In this document: one piece after another, positions 15,687 through 24,416 of the stretch
How the letters are laid out: every line of letters begins with the position of its first letter
How positions within the stretch are numbered: position 1 is the first letter of the stretch
Source: Lachnospiraceae bacterium UBA7086
GTDB taxonomy: Bacteria; Bacillota; Clostridia; Lachnospirales; Lachnospiraceae
Assembly (NCBI GenBank): GCA_002492525.1
Contig: DKZA01000042.1
Span: forward strand, 47,989-91,314
Length of the DNA: 43,326 nucleotides
Reading direction: 5' to 3'
Translations under genes and position numbers: made by a program
Notes under the pieces: generated by a model
Databases searched by the model: none
Told to the model about the DNA's origin: nothing
What the model saw: only the letters and a program-made list of their open reading frames with translations

Positions 15687-15719
15687 GTCCTTTCCTGTAT
15701 AATGTTATAGGAAAAGGAC
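15687..15719 (+). promoter_or_regulatory. -10 box inside an inverted repeat, upstream of ispG
   Basis: TATAAT at 15698-15703 lies between GTCCTTTCCT (15687-15696) and AGGAAAAGGAC (15709-15719), which are complementary with one extra A. No good -35 is seen 17 bases upstream. This could be a regulated promoter for ispG-polC or an RNA hairpin in a read-through transcript. Confidence 0.45.
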
Positions 15720-15746
15720 AGGTGACAGAGAATATGGAGGGTGACT

Positions 15747-16802
15747 ATGTATCGAGATAAGACCAGAACAGTACAGATAGGAGACCGGGTGATTGGCGGG
15801 GGTAATCCTGTTTTGATACAGTCCATGACCAATACGGCCACGGAGGATGTGGAAGCTACAGTGGCGCAGATACTGCGTCTGGAGCAGGCGGGCTGTGAGA
15901 TTATCCGTTGTACGGTGCCAACCATGGAGGCGGCCAGAGCCCTTACAAAGATTAAGGAGCAGATACATATTCCGTTGGTAGCGGATATTCATTTTGATTA
16001 TAAAATGGCGGTTGCGGCAATCGAAAACGGGGCCGATAAGATTCGGATCAATCCGGGGAACATCGGCAGCAGAGAGAACGTGGCGACTGTGGTGGCAGCG
16101 GCGAAGGAGAGAAATATTCCCATACGTGTGGGGGTCAACAGCGGTTCTCTGGAACGGGAACTGGTGGAGAAATATCATGGCGTGACGGCCCAGGGAATTG
16201 TAGAGAGCGCTTTGGATAAAGTGCGGATGATAGAAGAACTGGGCTATGAGAATCTGGTCATCAGTATCAAATCTTCGGATGTGATGATGTGTGTGAAGGC
16301 GCATGAATTGTTGGCCCAACAGACCGCTTATCCCCTGCATGTGGGGATAACGGAATCGGGAACGGTGGCAAGCGGCAATATCAAGTCCGCAGTGGGGCTC
16401 GGTATTATCCTGTATCAGGGAATCGGCGATACCATCCGTGTGTCTTTGACTGGAGACCCGGTGGAGGAGGTTAAGTCGGCCAGATTGATTCTGCGTACCC
16501 TGGGGCTTAGAAAGGGTGGTATTGAGGTGGTGTCCTGTCCGACCTGCGGCAGAACGAAGATTGATCTGATTGGTCTGGCTAATCAGGTGGAAGAGATGGT
16601 GGCGGATATTCCTTTAGATATCAAAGTGGCAGTCATGGGCTGTGCTGTGAATGGGCCCGGGGAGGCGAAGGAAGCGGATATCGGGATTGCCGGAGGAATT
16701 GGCGAGGGTCTTCTGATTAAGAAGGGTGAGATTGTAAAAAAGGTTCCCGAAGCGGAACTTTTGGATACTCTGCGGGAAGAACTCCTGCACTGGCAGGCAT
16801 GA
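15747..16802 (+). CDS. ispG: 4-hydroxy-3-methylbut-2-enyl diphosphate synthase (flavodoxin/ferredoxin)
   Basis: IspG reduces MEcPP to HMBPP with a [4Fe-4S] cluster, the penultimate MEP-pathway step. The TIM-barrel half carries IQSMTNTATEDV, ADIHFDY and RINPGNIGS. The cluster ligands are Cys264 and Cys267 in CPTCGRT and Cys299 in MGCAVNGPGE, with Glu306 close by. ATG 15747 lies 6 bases after GGAGG; GTG 15741 directly abuts that site and is unlikely. Length is 351 residues, the short bacterial form. polC follows after 10 bases. Confidence 0.97.
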   Translation: MYRDKTRTVQIGDRVIGGGNPVLIQSMTNTATEDVEATVAQILRLEQAGCEIIRCTVPTMEAARALTKIKEQIHIPLVADIHFDYKMAVAAIENGADKIRINPGNIGSRENVATVVAAAKERNIPIRVGVNSGSLERELVEKYHGVTAQGIVESALDKVRMIEELGYENLVISIKSSDVMMCVKAHELLAQQTAYPLHVGITESGTVASGNIKSAVGLGIILYQGIGDTIRVSLTGDPVEEVKSARLILRTLGLRKGGIEVVSCPTCGRTKIDLIGLANQVEEMVADIPLDIKVAVMGCAVNGPGEAKEADIGIAGGIGEGLLIKKGEIVKKVPEAELLDTLREELLHWQA

Positions 16803-16812
16803 AAGGAAGAGT

Positions 16813-19800
16813 ATGAGCAAGGCTTTTTTTGACGTATTTCCGTCCTTAAAACTGGATACGGGATTGCAGGATCTGTTCGCACAGGTTACCGTGGATAAGG
16901 TGACATCCACCAAACGTAAGGATTTTCTGCGCGTTTATATTGCTTCAGACAGACTGATTCAGAAAGAAGATATCTTCCGTGTGGAGAAGGAGATTAAGAA
17001 GCAGTTTTTTCCGCATATGCCTATTGTCATCAAGTTTTATGAACATTTTCACCTGTCGGCCCAGTATGATCCCAAAAAACTGATGGATGCTTACGGTGAC
17101 AGTATCCTGGCAGAACTTCGGGAATACTCTCCGGTGGAGTACAATCTGTTGAAACGGGCGGATATTGACTTTAGAAATGAGCAGATGCATCTGACTGTGG
17201 AGGACACGGTGCTGGGGCAGGGAAAGGCAGAAGAACTGGCCAGGATTCTGGAGAAAATATATAATGAGCGCTGCGGGATTCCGGTGCAGGTGAATATCAC
17301 CTATAAGGAGCGTGCGGCGGGAAAATACAAAGAAGAAGACGAGAAACAGCTGGCCATGCAGGTGGCGGAAATCTCAGCCAGGGCCGGTTATGCGGTACAT
17401 GAGAAAGCATCGCGTGTATTTGGCTGGGATGGCGCCGCATCGGACGAAGGGTTCCAGGCGGAAAAGGGTGGACAGCCGGAGACTGGTACACAGGCCGCAG
17501 CCGTAGAGCAGATGACAGAAGGTGTACAGACCGTAAATGGGGTGCCGGCACAGGATTTGGCGGGACAGCAGACAGAAGCGTGGTCCCAGGGTACTTCTGG
17601 CGGGGCAGATAACAAGAAGCAATTCTCCGCTCCCGCACCCGGCAGAAAAGGAGAATGGGGCAAAAAGGGCGACAGGACGGATGCACGGCGTGCCCTGAAA
17701 CGTTCCGACAATCCCGATGTGCTCTATGGCAGGGACTTTGAGGAGGAAGCCATGCCCATTGAGGAGATTATCGGGGAGATGGGGGAAGTGGTAATCCGCG
17801 GTCAGATTCTCAAGATGGATAAACGGGAAATCAAGAATGAGCGTACGATTCTTATTTATGATGTTACCGACTATACGGATACTATGACGATCAAGCTGTT
17901 TGTACATAATGATCAGGTGGAAGAAATAACGGGTGGTATGAAACCAGGGACTTTTATCAAGCTGAAAGGCATGACAACGATTGACAAGTTTGATCATGAA
18001 CTGACCATCGGTTCTTTGGCGGGAGTCAAGAAAATACCGGATTTTACGACCTCTCGGGTAGACAGGAGTGTGCGAAAGCGTGTGGAACTGCACTGTCATA
18101 CCAAGATGAGTGATATGGACGGGGTGTCCGAGGCGAAAGATATTGTGAAGCGGGCCTACAAGTGGGGCCATCCGGCAATTGCCATTACAGATCACGGAGT
18201 AGTGCAGTCTTTTCCGGATGCCAATCATGTATGGGAGGATCTTTGGAAGGCGGAGAAGAACCGGTGTAAGGAAGCAGGGGAACCGGAGCCGGATAAACAG
18301 AAGTTCTTTAAGGTAATCTATGGAGTGGAAGCCTATCTGGTGGACGATCTGCACGAAATAGCAGTCAATGATAAAGGCCAGGATTTCCGGGCAGACTTCG
18401 TGGTATTTGATATTGAGACCACGGGATTTTCTCCGGTGGAGAATCGGATTATTGAGATTGGCGCCGTGAAAGTAAACGGCGGAAAGATAGTGGAACGGTT
18501 TTCCAGTTTTGTGAATCCGGAGGTGCCGATTCCCTTTGAGATTGAGAAACTGACAGGTATTTCAGATGATATGGTGGTGGGAGCCCAGAAGATTGAAGCC
18601 GTACTGCCGCAGTTTCTTGCTTTTTGTGAAGGATGTATGCTGGTGGCGCATAATGCGTCCTTTGATATGAGTTTTATCATGGAAAATTGTGACAGACAGG
18701 GAATTGCTCATGACTTTACCTACATAGATACGGTGGGGATTGCCAGAGTCATGATGCCGGGCTTAAAGAAACATACCCTGGATTCTGTGGCCAAGGCACT
18801 TAATGTGTCTTTGGAAAACCATCATCGGGCGGTGGATGACGCGGAAGCTACGGCAGAGATTTTTGTAAAGCTGATTCCCATGATGGAGAAGGAGGGGATC
18901 AGCACCCTTGCGCAGATCAACAGGAAAGGGGAGGCCAATCCGGATATCATCAAAAAACTGCCCACTTATCATGCCATTATTCTGGCCAAAAACAATGTGG
19001 GGCGCATGAATCTTTATAAGCTTGTGTCGGATTCTCATCTGACTTATTTTGCCAGAAGACCGCGGATTCCCAAGCGGTTATTGAACCAGTACCGGGAAGG
19101 ACTGATTCTGGGCAGTGCCTGTGAGGCCGGGGAACTGTACCGGGCGCTCTTAGAGCATAAACCGGATGCGGAGATTGCCAGACTGGTGAATTTCTATGAC
19201 TATCTGGAGATTCAGCCCCTTGGCAATAATCAGTTTATGATAGAATCCGAGCGGACGCCGGAGATTCAGTCCATGGAAGATATCATGGAAATCAACCGTA
19301 AGATCGTCCGTCTGGGAGAGCAGTTTCATAAACCGGTGGCGGCCACCTGCGACGTACATTTCTTAAATCCGGAGGATGAGGTTTATCGTCGTATCATCAT
19401 GGCGGGACAGGGATTCCCTGATGCGGATCACCAGGCGCCTTTATATTTGCGCACCACGGAGGAAATGCTGGAGGAGTTTGCTTATCTTGGCAGTGATAAA
19501 GCAGAGGAAGTGGTCATCACCAACACCAACCTGATTGCGGACATGATAGATACCATGTCTCCTGTGCGTCCCGACAAATGCCCGCCTGTCATTGAGGACA
19601 GTGACAGACAGCTTACGGAGATCTGCTATAACAGAGCTCATGAACTTTATGGAGAGACACTGCCGAAGATTGTGGAGGACAGGCTGCAGAAGGAATTGCA
19701 CTCTATCATCTCCAATGGATTTGCAGTGATGTATATTATTGCCCAGAAACTGGTGTGGAAGTCGGTGGAGGACGGTTACCTAGTGGGTTCCAGAGGATCC

Positions 19801-21477
19801 GTGGGCAGTTCCTTTGTGGCCAATATGGCGGGGATTACGGAGGTAAATTCCCTGAGTCCTCATTATCTGTGTCCCAAATGCCACTATTATGACTTTGACT
19901 CCGACGAGGTGCGCTCATACAGCGGCGGTGCCGGATGTGATATGCCGGATAAAGATTGTCCGGTCTGCGGGACGCCTTTGCAGAAAGAAGGGTTTGATAT
20001 TCCTTTTGAGACCTTTCTGGGGTTTAAGGGAGATAAGGAGCCGGATATTGATTTGAACTTTTCCGGCGAATATCAGAGTAAGGCGCATAAGTATACGGAA
20101 GTGATATTCGGTTACGGACAGACGTTCCGGGCAGGGACCATCGGTACTTTGGCGGATAAGACCGCCTATGGTTATGTAAAGAATTATTATGAGGAGCGGG
20201 GCAGGCATAAACGGGTCTGTGAAATCAATCGGATCGTTTCGGGGTGCACCGGTATCCGCAGGAGTACAGGACAGCATCCCGGCGGTATTGTGGTACTGCC
20301 GGTGGGAGAGGACATCAATTCCTTTACACCCGTACAGCATCCGGCCAATGATATGAGCACGGATATTGTGACCACCCATTTTGATTATCATTCCATTGAT
20401 CATAACCTGCTGAAGCTGGATATTCTGGGGCATGATGATCCCACCATGATCCGTATGCTGCAGGATATGACGGGCATTGATCCGGTGAAGATTCCCCTGG
20501 ATGACAAGCAGGTCATGAGCCTTTTTCAGAATACAGATGCCCTGGGAATCACGCCGGAGCAGATTGGCGGCTGTAAACTGGGATGTCTGGGGATTCCGGA
20601 ATTCGGTACGGAGTTTGTCATCCAGATGGTCATTGACGCCAAACCCAAATGCTTTACGGATCTGGTGCGGATATCGGGACTTTCCCACGGCACGGATGTG
20701 TGGCTTGGCAACGCGCAGACCTTGATTGAGGAGGGAAAAGCCACGATTTCCACGGCCATCTGCTGCCGTGATGATATTATGATCTATCTGATTGGGCAGG
20801 GGGTGGAACCGTCCTTGTCCTTTACCATCATGGAGAGTGTGCGGAAAGGCAAAGGGTTGAAAGATGAGTGGATTGAGGCAATGAAAGCCCAGGGGGTGCC
20901 GGATTGGTATATTGGTTCCTGTAAGAAGATTAAATATATGTTCCCCAAGGCCCACGCGGCAGCCTATGTGATGATGGCCTGGCGTATCGCCTATTGCAAG
21001 GTGAACTATCCGTTGGCCTATTATGCGGCCTATTTCAGTATCCGTGCATCGGCTTTTTCTTATGAATTGATGTGTCAGGGGCAGGCCCATTTGGAGCAGG
21101 TCATGGCAGACTATAAGAGAAGAAACGATGAGCTGTCAAAGAAGGAACAGGATGCCTACAAGGACATGAAGATTGTGCAGGAGATGTATGCGAGAGGATT
21201 TGACTTTGTGCCCATAGATATTTTCAGTGCGCAGTCCAGGCTGTTCCAGATTGTGGACGGTAAGCTGATGCCTTCTTTAAACAGCATAGACGGTCTGGGA
21301 GAGCGGGTGGCGGATGCCATCGTGGAGGCGGTCAAAGACGGGCCCTTCCTCAGTAAGGATGATTTCAGGGAACGGACAAAGGCGCCTAAGTCAGTAATAG
21401 ATTTGATGAGTGAACTGGGACTTTTAGGAAACCTGCCCGAGTCTAACCAGATCAGCTTGTTTGACTTTGTGAGTTGA
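16813..21477 (+). CDS. polC: DNA polymerase III PolC-type, alpha subunit with proofreading exonuclease
   Basis: The leading-strand replicase of low-GC Gram-positives. Order of domains: N-terminal domain (1-200), a Gln/Gly/Ala-rich linker (about 215-290), OB fold (about 320-415), PHP domain starting HCHTKMSDMDG (His427) and split by a DEDD exonuclease (Asp533 and Glu535 in FDIETTGFS, HNASFDMSF, HRAVDDAEAT), then the polymerase. Zinc-binding cysteines are C1020 and C1023 plus C1049 and C1052. The catalytic PDIDLNFSGEYQ carries Asp1078 and Asp1080. GSRGSVGSSF and the C-terminal GLGERVADAIVEA (helix-hairpin-helix) are present. At 1554 residues it is longer than the roughly 1430-1470 usual, mainly because of the linker. 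ATG 16813 follows AAAGGAAG. It lies downstream of ispG, a common clostridial order. Confidence 0.97.
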   Translation: MSKAFFDVFPSLKLDTGLQDLFAQVTVDKVTSTKRKDFLRVYIASDRLIQKEDIFRVEKEIKKQFFPHMPIVIKFYEHFHLSAQYDPKKLMDAYGDSILAELREYSPVEYNLLKRADIDFRNEQMHLTVEDTVLGQGKAEELARILEKIYNERCGIPVQVNITYKERAAGKYKEEDEKQLAMQVAEISARAGYAVHEKASRVFGWDGAASDEGFQAEKGGQPETGTQAAAVEQMTEGVQTVNGVPAQDLAGQQTEAWSQGTSGGADNKKQFSAPAPGRKGEWGKKGDRTDARRALKRSDNPDVLYGRDFEEEAMPIEEIIGEMGEVVIRGQILKMDKREIKNERTILIYDVTDYTDTMTIKLFVHNDQVEEITGGMKPGTFIKLKGMTTIDKFDHELTIGSLAGVKKIPDFTTSRVDRSVRKRVELHCHTKMSDMDGVSEAKDIVKRAYKWGHPAIAITDHGVVQSFPDANHVWEDLWKAEKNRCKEAGEPEPDKQKFFKVIYGVEAYLVDDLHEIAVNDKGQDFRADFVVFDIETTGFSPVENRIIEIGAVKVNGGKIVERFSSFVNPEVPIPFEIEKLTGISDDMVVGAQKIEAVLPQFLAFCEGCMLVAHNASFDMSFIMENCDRQGIAHDFTYIDTVGIARVMMPGLKKHTLDSVAKALNVSLENHHRAVDDAEATAEIFVKLIPMMEKEGISTLAQINRKGEANPDIIKKLPTYHAIILAKNNVGRMNLYKLVSDSHLTYFARRPRIPKRLLNQYREGLILGSACEAGELYRALLEHKPDAEIARLVNFYDYLEIQPLGNNQFMIESERTPEIQSMEDIMEINRKIVRLGEQFHKPVAATCDVHFLNPEDEVYRRIIMAGQGFPDADHQAPLYLRTTEEMLEEFAYLGSDKAEEVVITNTNLIADMIDTMSPVRPDKCPPVIEDSDRQLTEICYNRAHELYGETLPKIVEDRLQKELHSIISNGFAVMYIIAQKLVWKSVEDGYLVGSRGSVGSSFVANMAGITEVNSLSPHYLCPKCHYYDFDSDEVRSYSGGAGCDMPDKDCPVCGTPLQKEGFDIPFETFLGFKGDKEPDIDLNFSGEYQSKAHKYTEVIFGYGQTFRAGTIGTLADKTAYGYVKNYYEERGRHKRVCEINRIVSGCTGIRRSTGQHPGGIVVLPVGEDINSFTPVQHPANDMSTDIVTTHFDYHSIDHNLLKLDILGHDDPTMIRMLQDMTGIDPVKIPLDDKQVMSLFQNTDALGITPEQIGGCKLGCLGIPEFGTEFVIQMVIDAKPKCFTDLVRISGLSHGTDVWLGNAQTLIEEGKATISTAICCRDDIMIYLIGQGVEPSLSFTIMESVRKGKGLKDEWIEAMKAQGVPDWYIGSCKKIKYMFPKAHAAAYVMMAWRIAYCKVNYPLAYYAAYFSIRASAFSYELMCQGQAHLEQVMADYKRRNDELSKKEQDAYKDMKIVQEMYARGFDFVPIDIFSAQSRLFQIVDGKLMPSLNSIDGLGERVADAIVEAVKDGPFLSKDDFRERTKAPKSVIDLMSELGLLGNLPESNQISLFDFVS

Positions 21478-21524
21478 GGTGTAAAAATTTTAATAACAAT
21501 TTTAATAAAAATCTCAAAAACCTC

Positions 21525-21553
21525 TTGCATTATTGCGGGAAATATAATAGAAT
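21525..21553 (+). promoter_or_regulatory. Promoter candidate for tRNA-Glu
   Basis: TTGCAT (21525-21530) with TAGAAT (21548-21553) at 17 bases. A better -10 box, TATAAT at 21543-21548, is only 12 bases from TTGCAT. The AT-rich run before it holds a direct repeat of AATTTTAATAA, which may act as an UP element. Confidence 0.45.
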
Positions 21554-21572
21554 AAGCAAGTGTCAAACAGAT

Positions 21573-21644
21573 GGCTTGTTGGTCAAGCGGTTAAGACGCC
21601 GCCCTCTCACGGCGGAAACAGGGGTTCGATTCCCCTACAAGCTG
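21573..21644 (+). tRNA. tRNA-Glu, anticodon CTC
   Basis: The cloverleaf is complete: acceptor GGCTTGT pairs with ACAAGCT (first pair G-U); D arm with GGTCAAGCGGTTAAGAC; anticodon stem CCGCC/GGCGG with loop CTCTCAC, giving anticodon CTC; T arm AGGGG-TTCGATT-CCCCT; discriminator G at 21644. CCA is not encoded. It reads GAG codons and stands alone between polC and the CdaR gene. Confidence 0.95.
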
Positions 21645-21680
21645 TTGACTGTTAAATAAATAACAGCCCAACCCGAAAGG

Positions 21681-21720
21681 ATGCCGGAAACTGCTGAGGA
21701 AGTGGTTTGCGGTATTTTTT
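21681..21720 (+). terminator. Rho-independent terminator after tRNA-Glu
   Basis: ATGCCG (21681-21686) pairs with CGGTAT (21710-21715), with an inner AAAC/GTTT helix, then TTTTT (21716-21720). Confidence 0.8.
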
Positions 21721-21768
21721 ATGAAATAGTTATCTCGTAATCAGCACACACCCTAAAGGAAAAAGGAT

Positions 21769-22929
21769 ATGTATATTTCACAGACAGCGGCCCAGTCAAT
21801 CGTAGAAGAGATCGGCCGGGAAATTCATGAGCATATTAACTTTATGGATCAGGAAGGATACATTGTGGCCAGCACGGATATGGCACGCCTGGGAACGCTT
21901 CACACAGGCGCGCGGCGTATCATTGAAGAGAAACTGCCGGAACTTTATATCACGGAGGAGATGGAAAATCCCACAACCAAGATGGGCATTAACCTTCCCA
22001 TTACCATCAAGGGAGAGATTGTGGGCGTGGTAGGTATTACCGGGGAAAAGGAACGGGTGGCAGGATATGGAAATATTGTGCGCCGGATGACGGAAATTAT
22101 GGTGGAGGATAGCCGCAGAAGGGATCACCGAAAATATGACAGGCGTGTCAAATATCGTTTTATGGAGGAATGGATTGCCAGGTCAGGAGCTTACTACGAC
22201 AGGAGTTTTGTGGAACGAGGTGTCCAGATCGGTATTGATATCACAAGGCCGCGCAGAGCTATGGTCATTCATTTTGAGCATTATTCCAAGCTTTCTGCCA
22301 CACAGGAAGGCCAGAGAAAACTGGAGGAGATGGAATCTGCCGTGCGTCATTATGTGGACAGAGAAGGGATTCTCTATCTGCGGGAGCCGCCTAAACAGAT
22401 CTGTCTGACAGCGGCCTGCAATGATGAAGGCATCCGAAAGCTGGCGGAGAACATCAGGGATCTTTTGTGGGATAAGTACAAGGAGAAAGTCATGATTGGT
22501 ATGGATTCTGTGGATGGAGGAAGTATCCATATCAGTCAGTTGTGTAAAGAGGCGGAACGTGCCGCGGAAGCCGGAAGACCAGGAGAAGTTGTTTTTTATA
22601 AAGATTTGTATGTGGAGCTTTTTTTGCGGGATATTTCGGATGAGGTCAGGGCGGAATATCTGGGTAAGTTGTTTCCCGGGGTGGGAGAAGAGGAACTGGA
22701 CGCTTTTATGAAGCTGATTGATGTGTTTTTCGCGGAGGACGGTTCCCTGGCCAGAATGGCAGATAAACTGTATATGCACAAGAATACCATTCAATATAAG
22801 TTAAAGAAGATGGAAACCCTCAATGGACGGGATATCAGGACGCCGGGCGGGGCGGCAGTATATTATATGGCGCTGCGCTTCTATCAAAATGCAGGGAATG
22901 ACATGCAGTCTTTGCTTCGGAATTTATGA
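21769..22929 (+). CDS. CdaR-type transcriptional regulator (sugar diacid recognition domain, PucR HTH)
   Basis: CdaR-family proteins sense sugar diacids or glycerate and activate uptake and catabolic genes. The N-terminal diacid-recognition domain covers about residues 1-130 (AAQSIVEEIGREIHEHINFMD, GYIVASTDMARLGTLH). A GGDEF-like middle part follows, and a C-terminal HTH of PucR type lies at about 325-355 (SLARMADKLYMHKNTIQYKL). ATG 21769 follows AAAGGAAAAAGGAT. Its neighbours are glycerate 2-kinase and a GntP permease, which fits control of glycerate or sugar-acid use. A terminator at 23021 separates it from the kinase gene, so it is probably its own unit. Confidence 0.9.
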   Translation: MYISQTAAQSIVEEIGREIHEHINFMDQEGYIVASTDMARLGTLHTGARRIIEEKLPELYITEEMENPTTKMGINLPITIKGEIVGVVGITGEKERVAGYGNIVRRMTEIMVEDSRRRDHRKYDRRVKYRFMEEWIARSGAYYDRSFVERGVQIGIDITRPRRAMVIHFEHYSKLSATQEGQRKLEEMESAVRHYVDREGILYLREPPKQICLTAACNDEGIRKLAENIRDLLWDKYKEKVMIGMDSVDGGSIHISQLCKEAERAAEAGRPGEVVFYKDLYVELFLRDISDEVRAEYLGKLFPGVGEEELDAFMKLIDVFFAEDGSLARMADKLYMHKNTIQYKLKKMETLNGRDIRTPGGAAVYYMALRFYQNAGNDMQSLLRNL

Positions 22930-22966
22930 TGAAAAACGTGAATGTTCTGTAAAACAAAAATTTGCA

Positions 22967-22980
22967 AAAACATATGTTTT
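22967..22980. repeat. 14-bp palindrome downstream of the CdaR gene
   Basis: AAAACATATGTTTT is a perfect palindrome in the 183-base gap before the glycerate kinase gene, and ACATAT recurs at 22987-22992. It is an operator candidate, but simple AT-rich chance is possible. Confidence 0.35.
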
Positions 22981-23020
22981 GTGTAACATATACAAACCAA
23001 AAAAGATATAGTATTTTAAA

Positions 23021-23049
23021 AGAAGATTACAAAATAATCTTCTTTTTTT
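23021..23049 (+). terminator. Rho-independent terminator after the CdaR gene
   Basis: AGAAGATTA (23021-23029) pairs perfectly with TAATCTTCT (23035-23043) around CAAAA, followed by TTTTTTA. Confidence 0.9.
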
Positions 23050-23071
23050 AAATTTTATTGGTGAAATTATA

Positions 23072-23081
23072 CAACTAGTTG
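23072..23081. promoter_or_regulatory. Palindrome upstream of glycerate 2-kinase (operator candidate)
   Basis: CAACTAGTTG is a perfect 10-bp palindrome 31 bases before the kinase ATG. It is a possible binding site for the adjacent CdaR-type regulator or another factor. No clear promoter hexamers could be assigned around it. Confidence 0.35.
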
Positions 23082-23112
23082 ATTGCGTTATATCTGATGA
23101 AAGCGAGGCAGT

Positions 23113-24345
23113 ATGAGATTACGGGAAGAAGCAGATCAGATCATCAGGAAGTCTATTCAGGCGGTGCTGCCGGATGAAGCAGTGGCGAAAGCACTGAAAG
23201 GAAAAAATTTTAGTCAGGGGAAGATTTATATGGTGGCTGTCGGCAAAGCGGGCTGGCAGATGGGAAAAGCAGCGGCGGATATCCTGCAGGACAGACTGGA
23301 AGCCGGCGTGGTAGTGACAAAGTATGATCATGTGAAAGGAGAAATTCCCAAAACGCAGTGTTTTGAAGCCGGTCATCCGGTGCCGGACGAGAATTCTTAT
23401 CTGGCAACACAGGCGGCGCTTGATCTGGTAGCCCGGGCAGGCAGTGAGGATGTGGTGGTCTTTCTTATCTCTGGCGGCGGTTCCGCGCTGTTTGAGAAGC
23501 CGCTGGTGTCTGGGGAAGAATTGAAAGATATTACCACACAGCTTCTTGCCTGTGGGGCGGATATCGTGGAAATGAATACAATCCGCAAACGGCTTTCGGC
23601 GGTGAAAGGCGGCAGGTTTGCGCTTGCCTGTGAGCCGGCCAGGGTATTTAGTATTGTGCTCAGTGATATTTGGGGGGATCCTCTGGATATGATCGCTTCC
23701 GGCCCTGCTTATCCGGATTCTTCTACCTGTGAGGAAGCGCTTTCGATTGCGGAGAAATACAAGCTGAAACTTTCCGATGAGGCATGGAAACTTCTTGGCA
23801 AGGAGACACCGGAAGAATTATATAATGTAGAGACACAGATTACGGGCAGTGTGTCCGATTTGTGCCGGGCGGCGGCGGCAGCCTGTGAAGAACTTGGATA
23901 TGAGCCGCATGTGCTGACGGATCAGTTGAATTGTGAGGCCAGGGAGGCGGGCAGGTTCCTGGCGGCGATTGCCAGAACCCACCAGAATACGGATAAGAGT
24001 CTGGCTTTTCTGGCGGGAGGGGAGACGATAGTGCACCTGACCGGCAAAGGGAAAGGCGGACGAAATCAGGAACTTGCATTGGCGGCGGCGGAAGGGATTG
24101 CCGGTCTTAGGGATACGGCGGTGTTCAGTGTGGGAAGCGACGGCACGGACGGACCCACTGATGCGGCAGGCGGTTACAGCGATGATACCACGAGGGATAA
24201 ACTTCTGGCAGAGGGGCTCTCTATCTATGACGTATTACAGGATAATGATGCCTATCATGCACTTTCTAAGACAGACGGATTGATCGTTACAGGTGCCACA
24301 GGGACCAATGTGAATGATGTGGCGGTACTGTTGATCAAACGCTGA
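23113..24345 (+). CDS. Glycerate 2-kinase (class II, DUF4147/MOFRL family)
   Basis: It phosphorylates D-glycerate to 2-phosphoglycerate, delivering the end product of sugar-acid breakdown to glycolysis. The N-terminal DUF4147 domain (about 1-230) shows AVGKAGWQMGKAA, GHPVPDENS, LISGGGSALFEKP and NTIRKRLSAVKGGR; the C-terminal MOFRL domain (about 290-405) shows LAGGETIVHLTGKGKGGRNQELAL and GSDGTDGPTDAAGG. It belongs to the GckA/TtuD group, not to the unrelated E. coli GarK type. ATG 23113 has a weak ribosome site (GAGG). An MBL-fold gene and a GntP permease follow in the same direction. Confidence 0.92.
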   Translation: MRLREEADQIIRKSIQAVLPDEAVAKALKGKNFSQGKIYMVAVGKAGWQMGKAAADILQDRLEAGVVVTKYDHVKGEIPKTQCFEAGHPVPDENSYLATQAALDLVARAGSEDVVVFLISGGGSALFEKPLVSGEELKDITTQLLACGADIVEMNTIRKRLSAVKGGRFALACEPARVFSIVLSDIWGDPLDMIASGPAYPDSSTCEEALSIAEKYKLKLSDEAWKLLGKETPEELYNVETQITGSVSDLCRAAAAACEELGYEPHVLTDQLNCEAREAGRFLAAIARTHQNTDKSLAFLAGGETIVHLTGKGKGGRNQELALAAAEGIAGLRDTAVFSVGSDGTDGPTDAAGGYSDDTTRDKLLAEGLSIYDVLQDNDAYHALSKTDGLIVTGATGTNVNDVAVLLIKR

Positions 24346-24416
24346 GAAAGCTTTGCGAGGCTATTCTATTGCGATGGGGCACAAGCGGTAACGGGATAGG
24401 AATGGAGGTTAAGAGG

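Noticed and set aside
19915..21090. 391-codon minus-strand open frame opposite polC
   Set aside because: Shadow of the polymerase domain, with no start context and no recognisable domain.
21573..21644. tRNA-Glu as an integration site for the genes that follow
   Set aside because: The following genes are ordinary metabolic genes, no integrase is present, and no second copy of the tRNA 3' end was noticed downstream.
23007..23012. TATAGT as the -10 box of a glycerate kinase promoter
   Set aside because: A start here would fall at the edge of the terminator stem 23021-23043, and no -35 fits at 17 bases.
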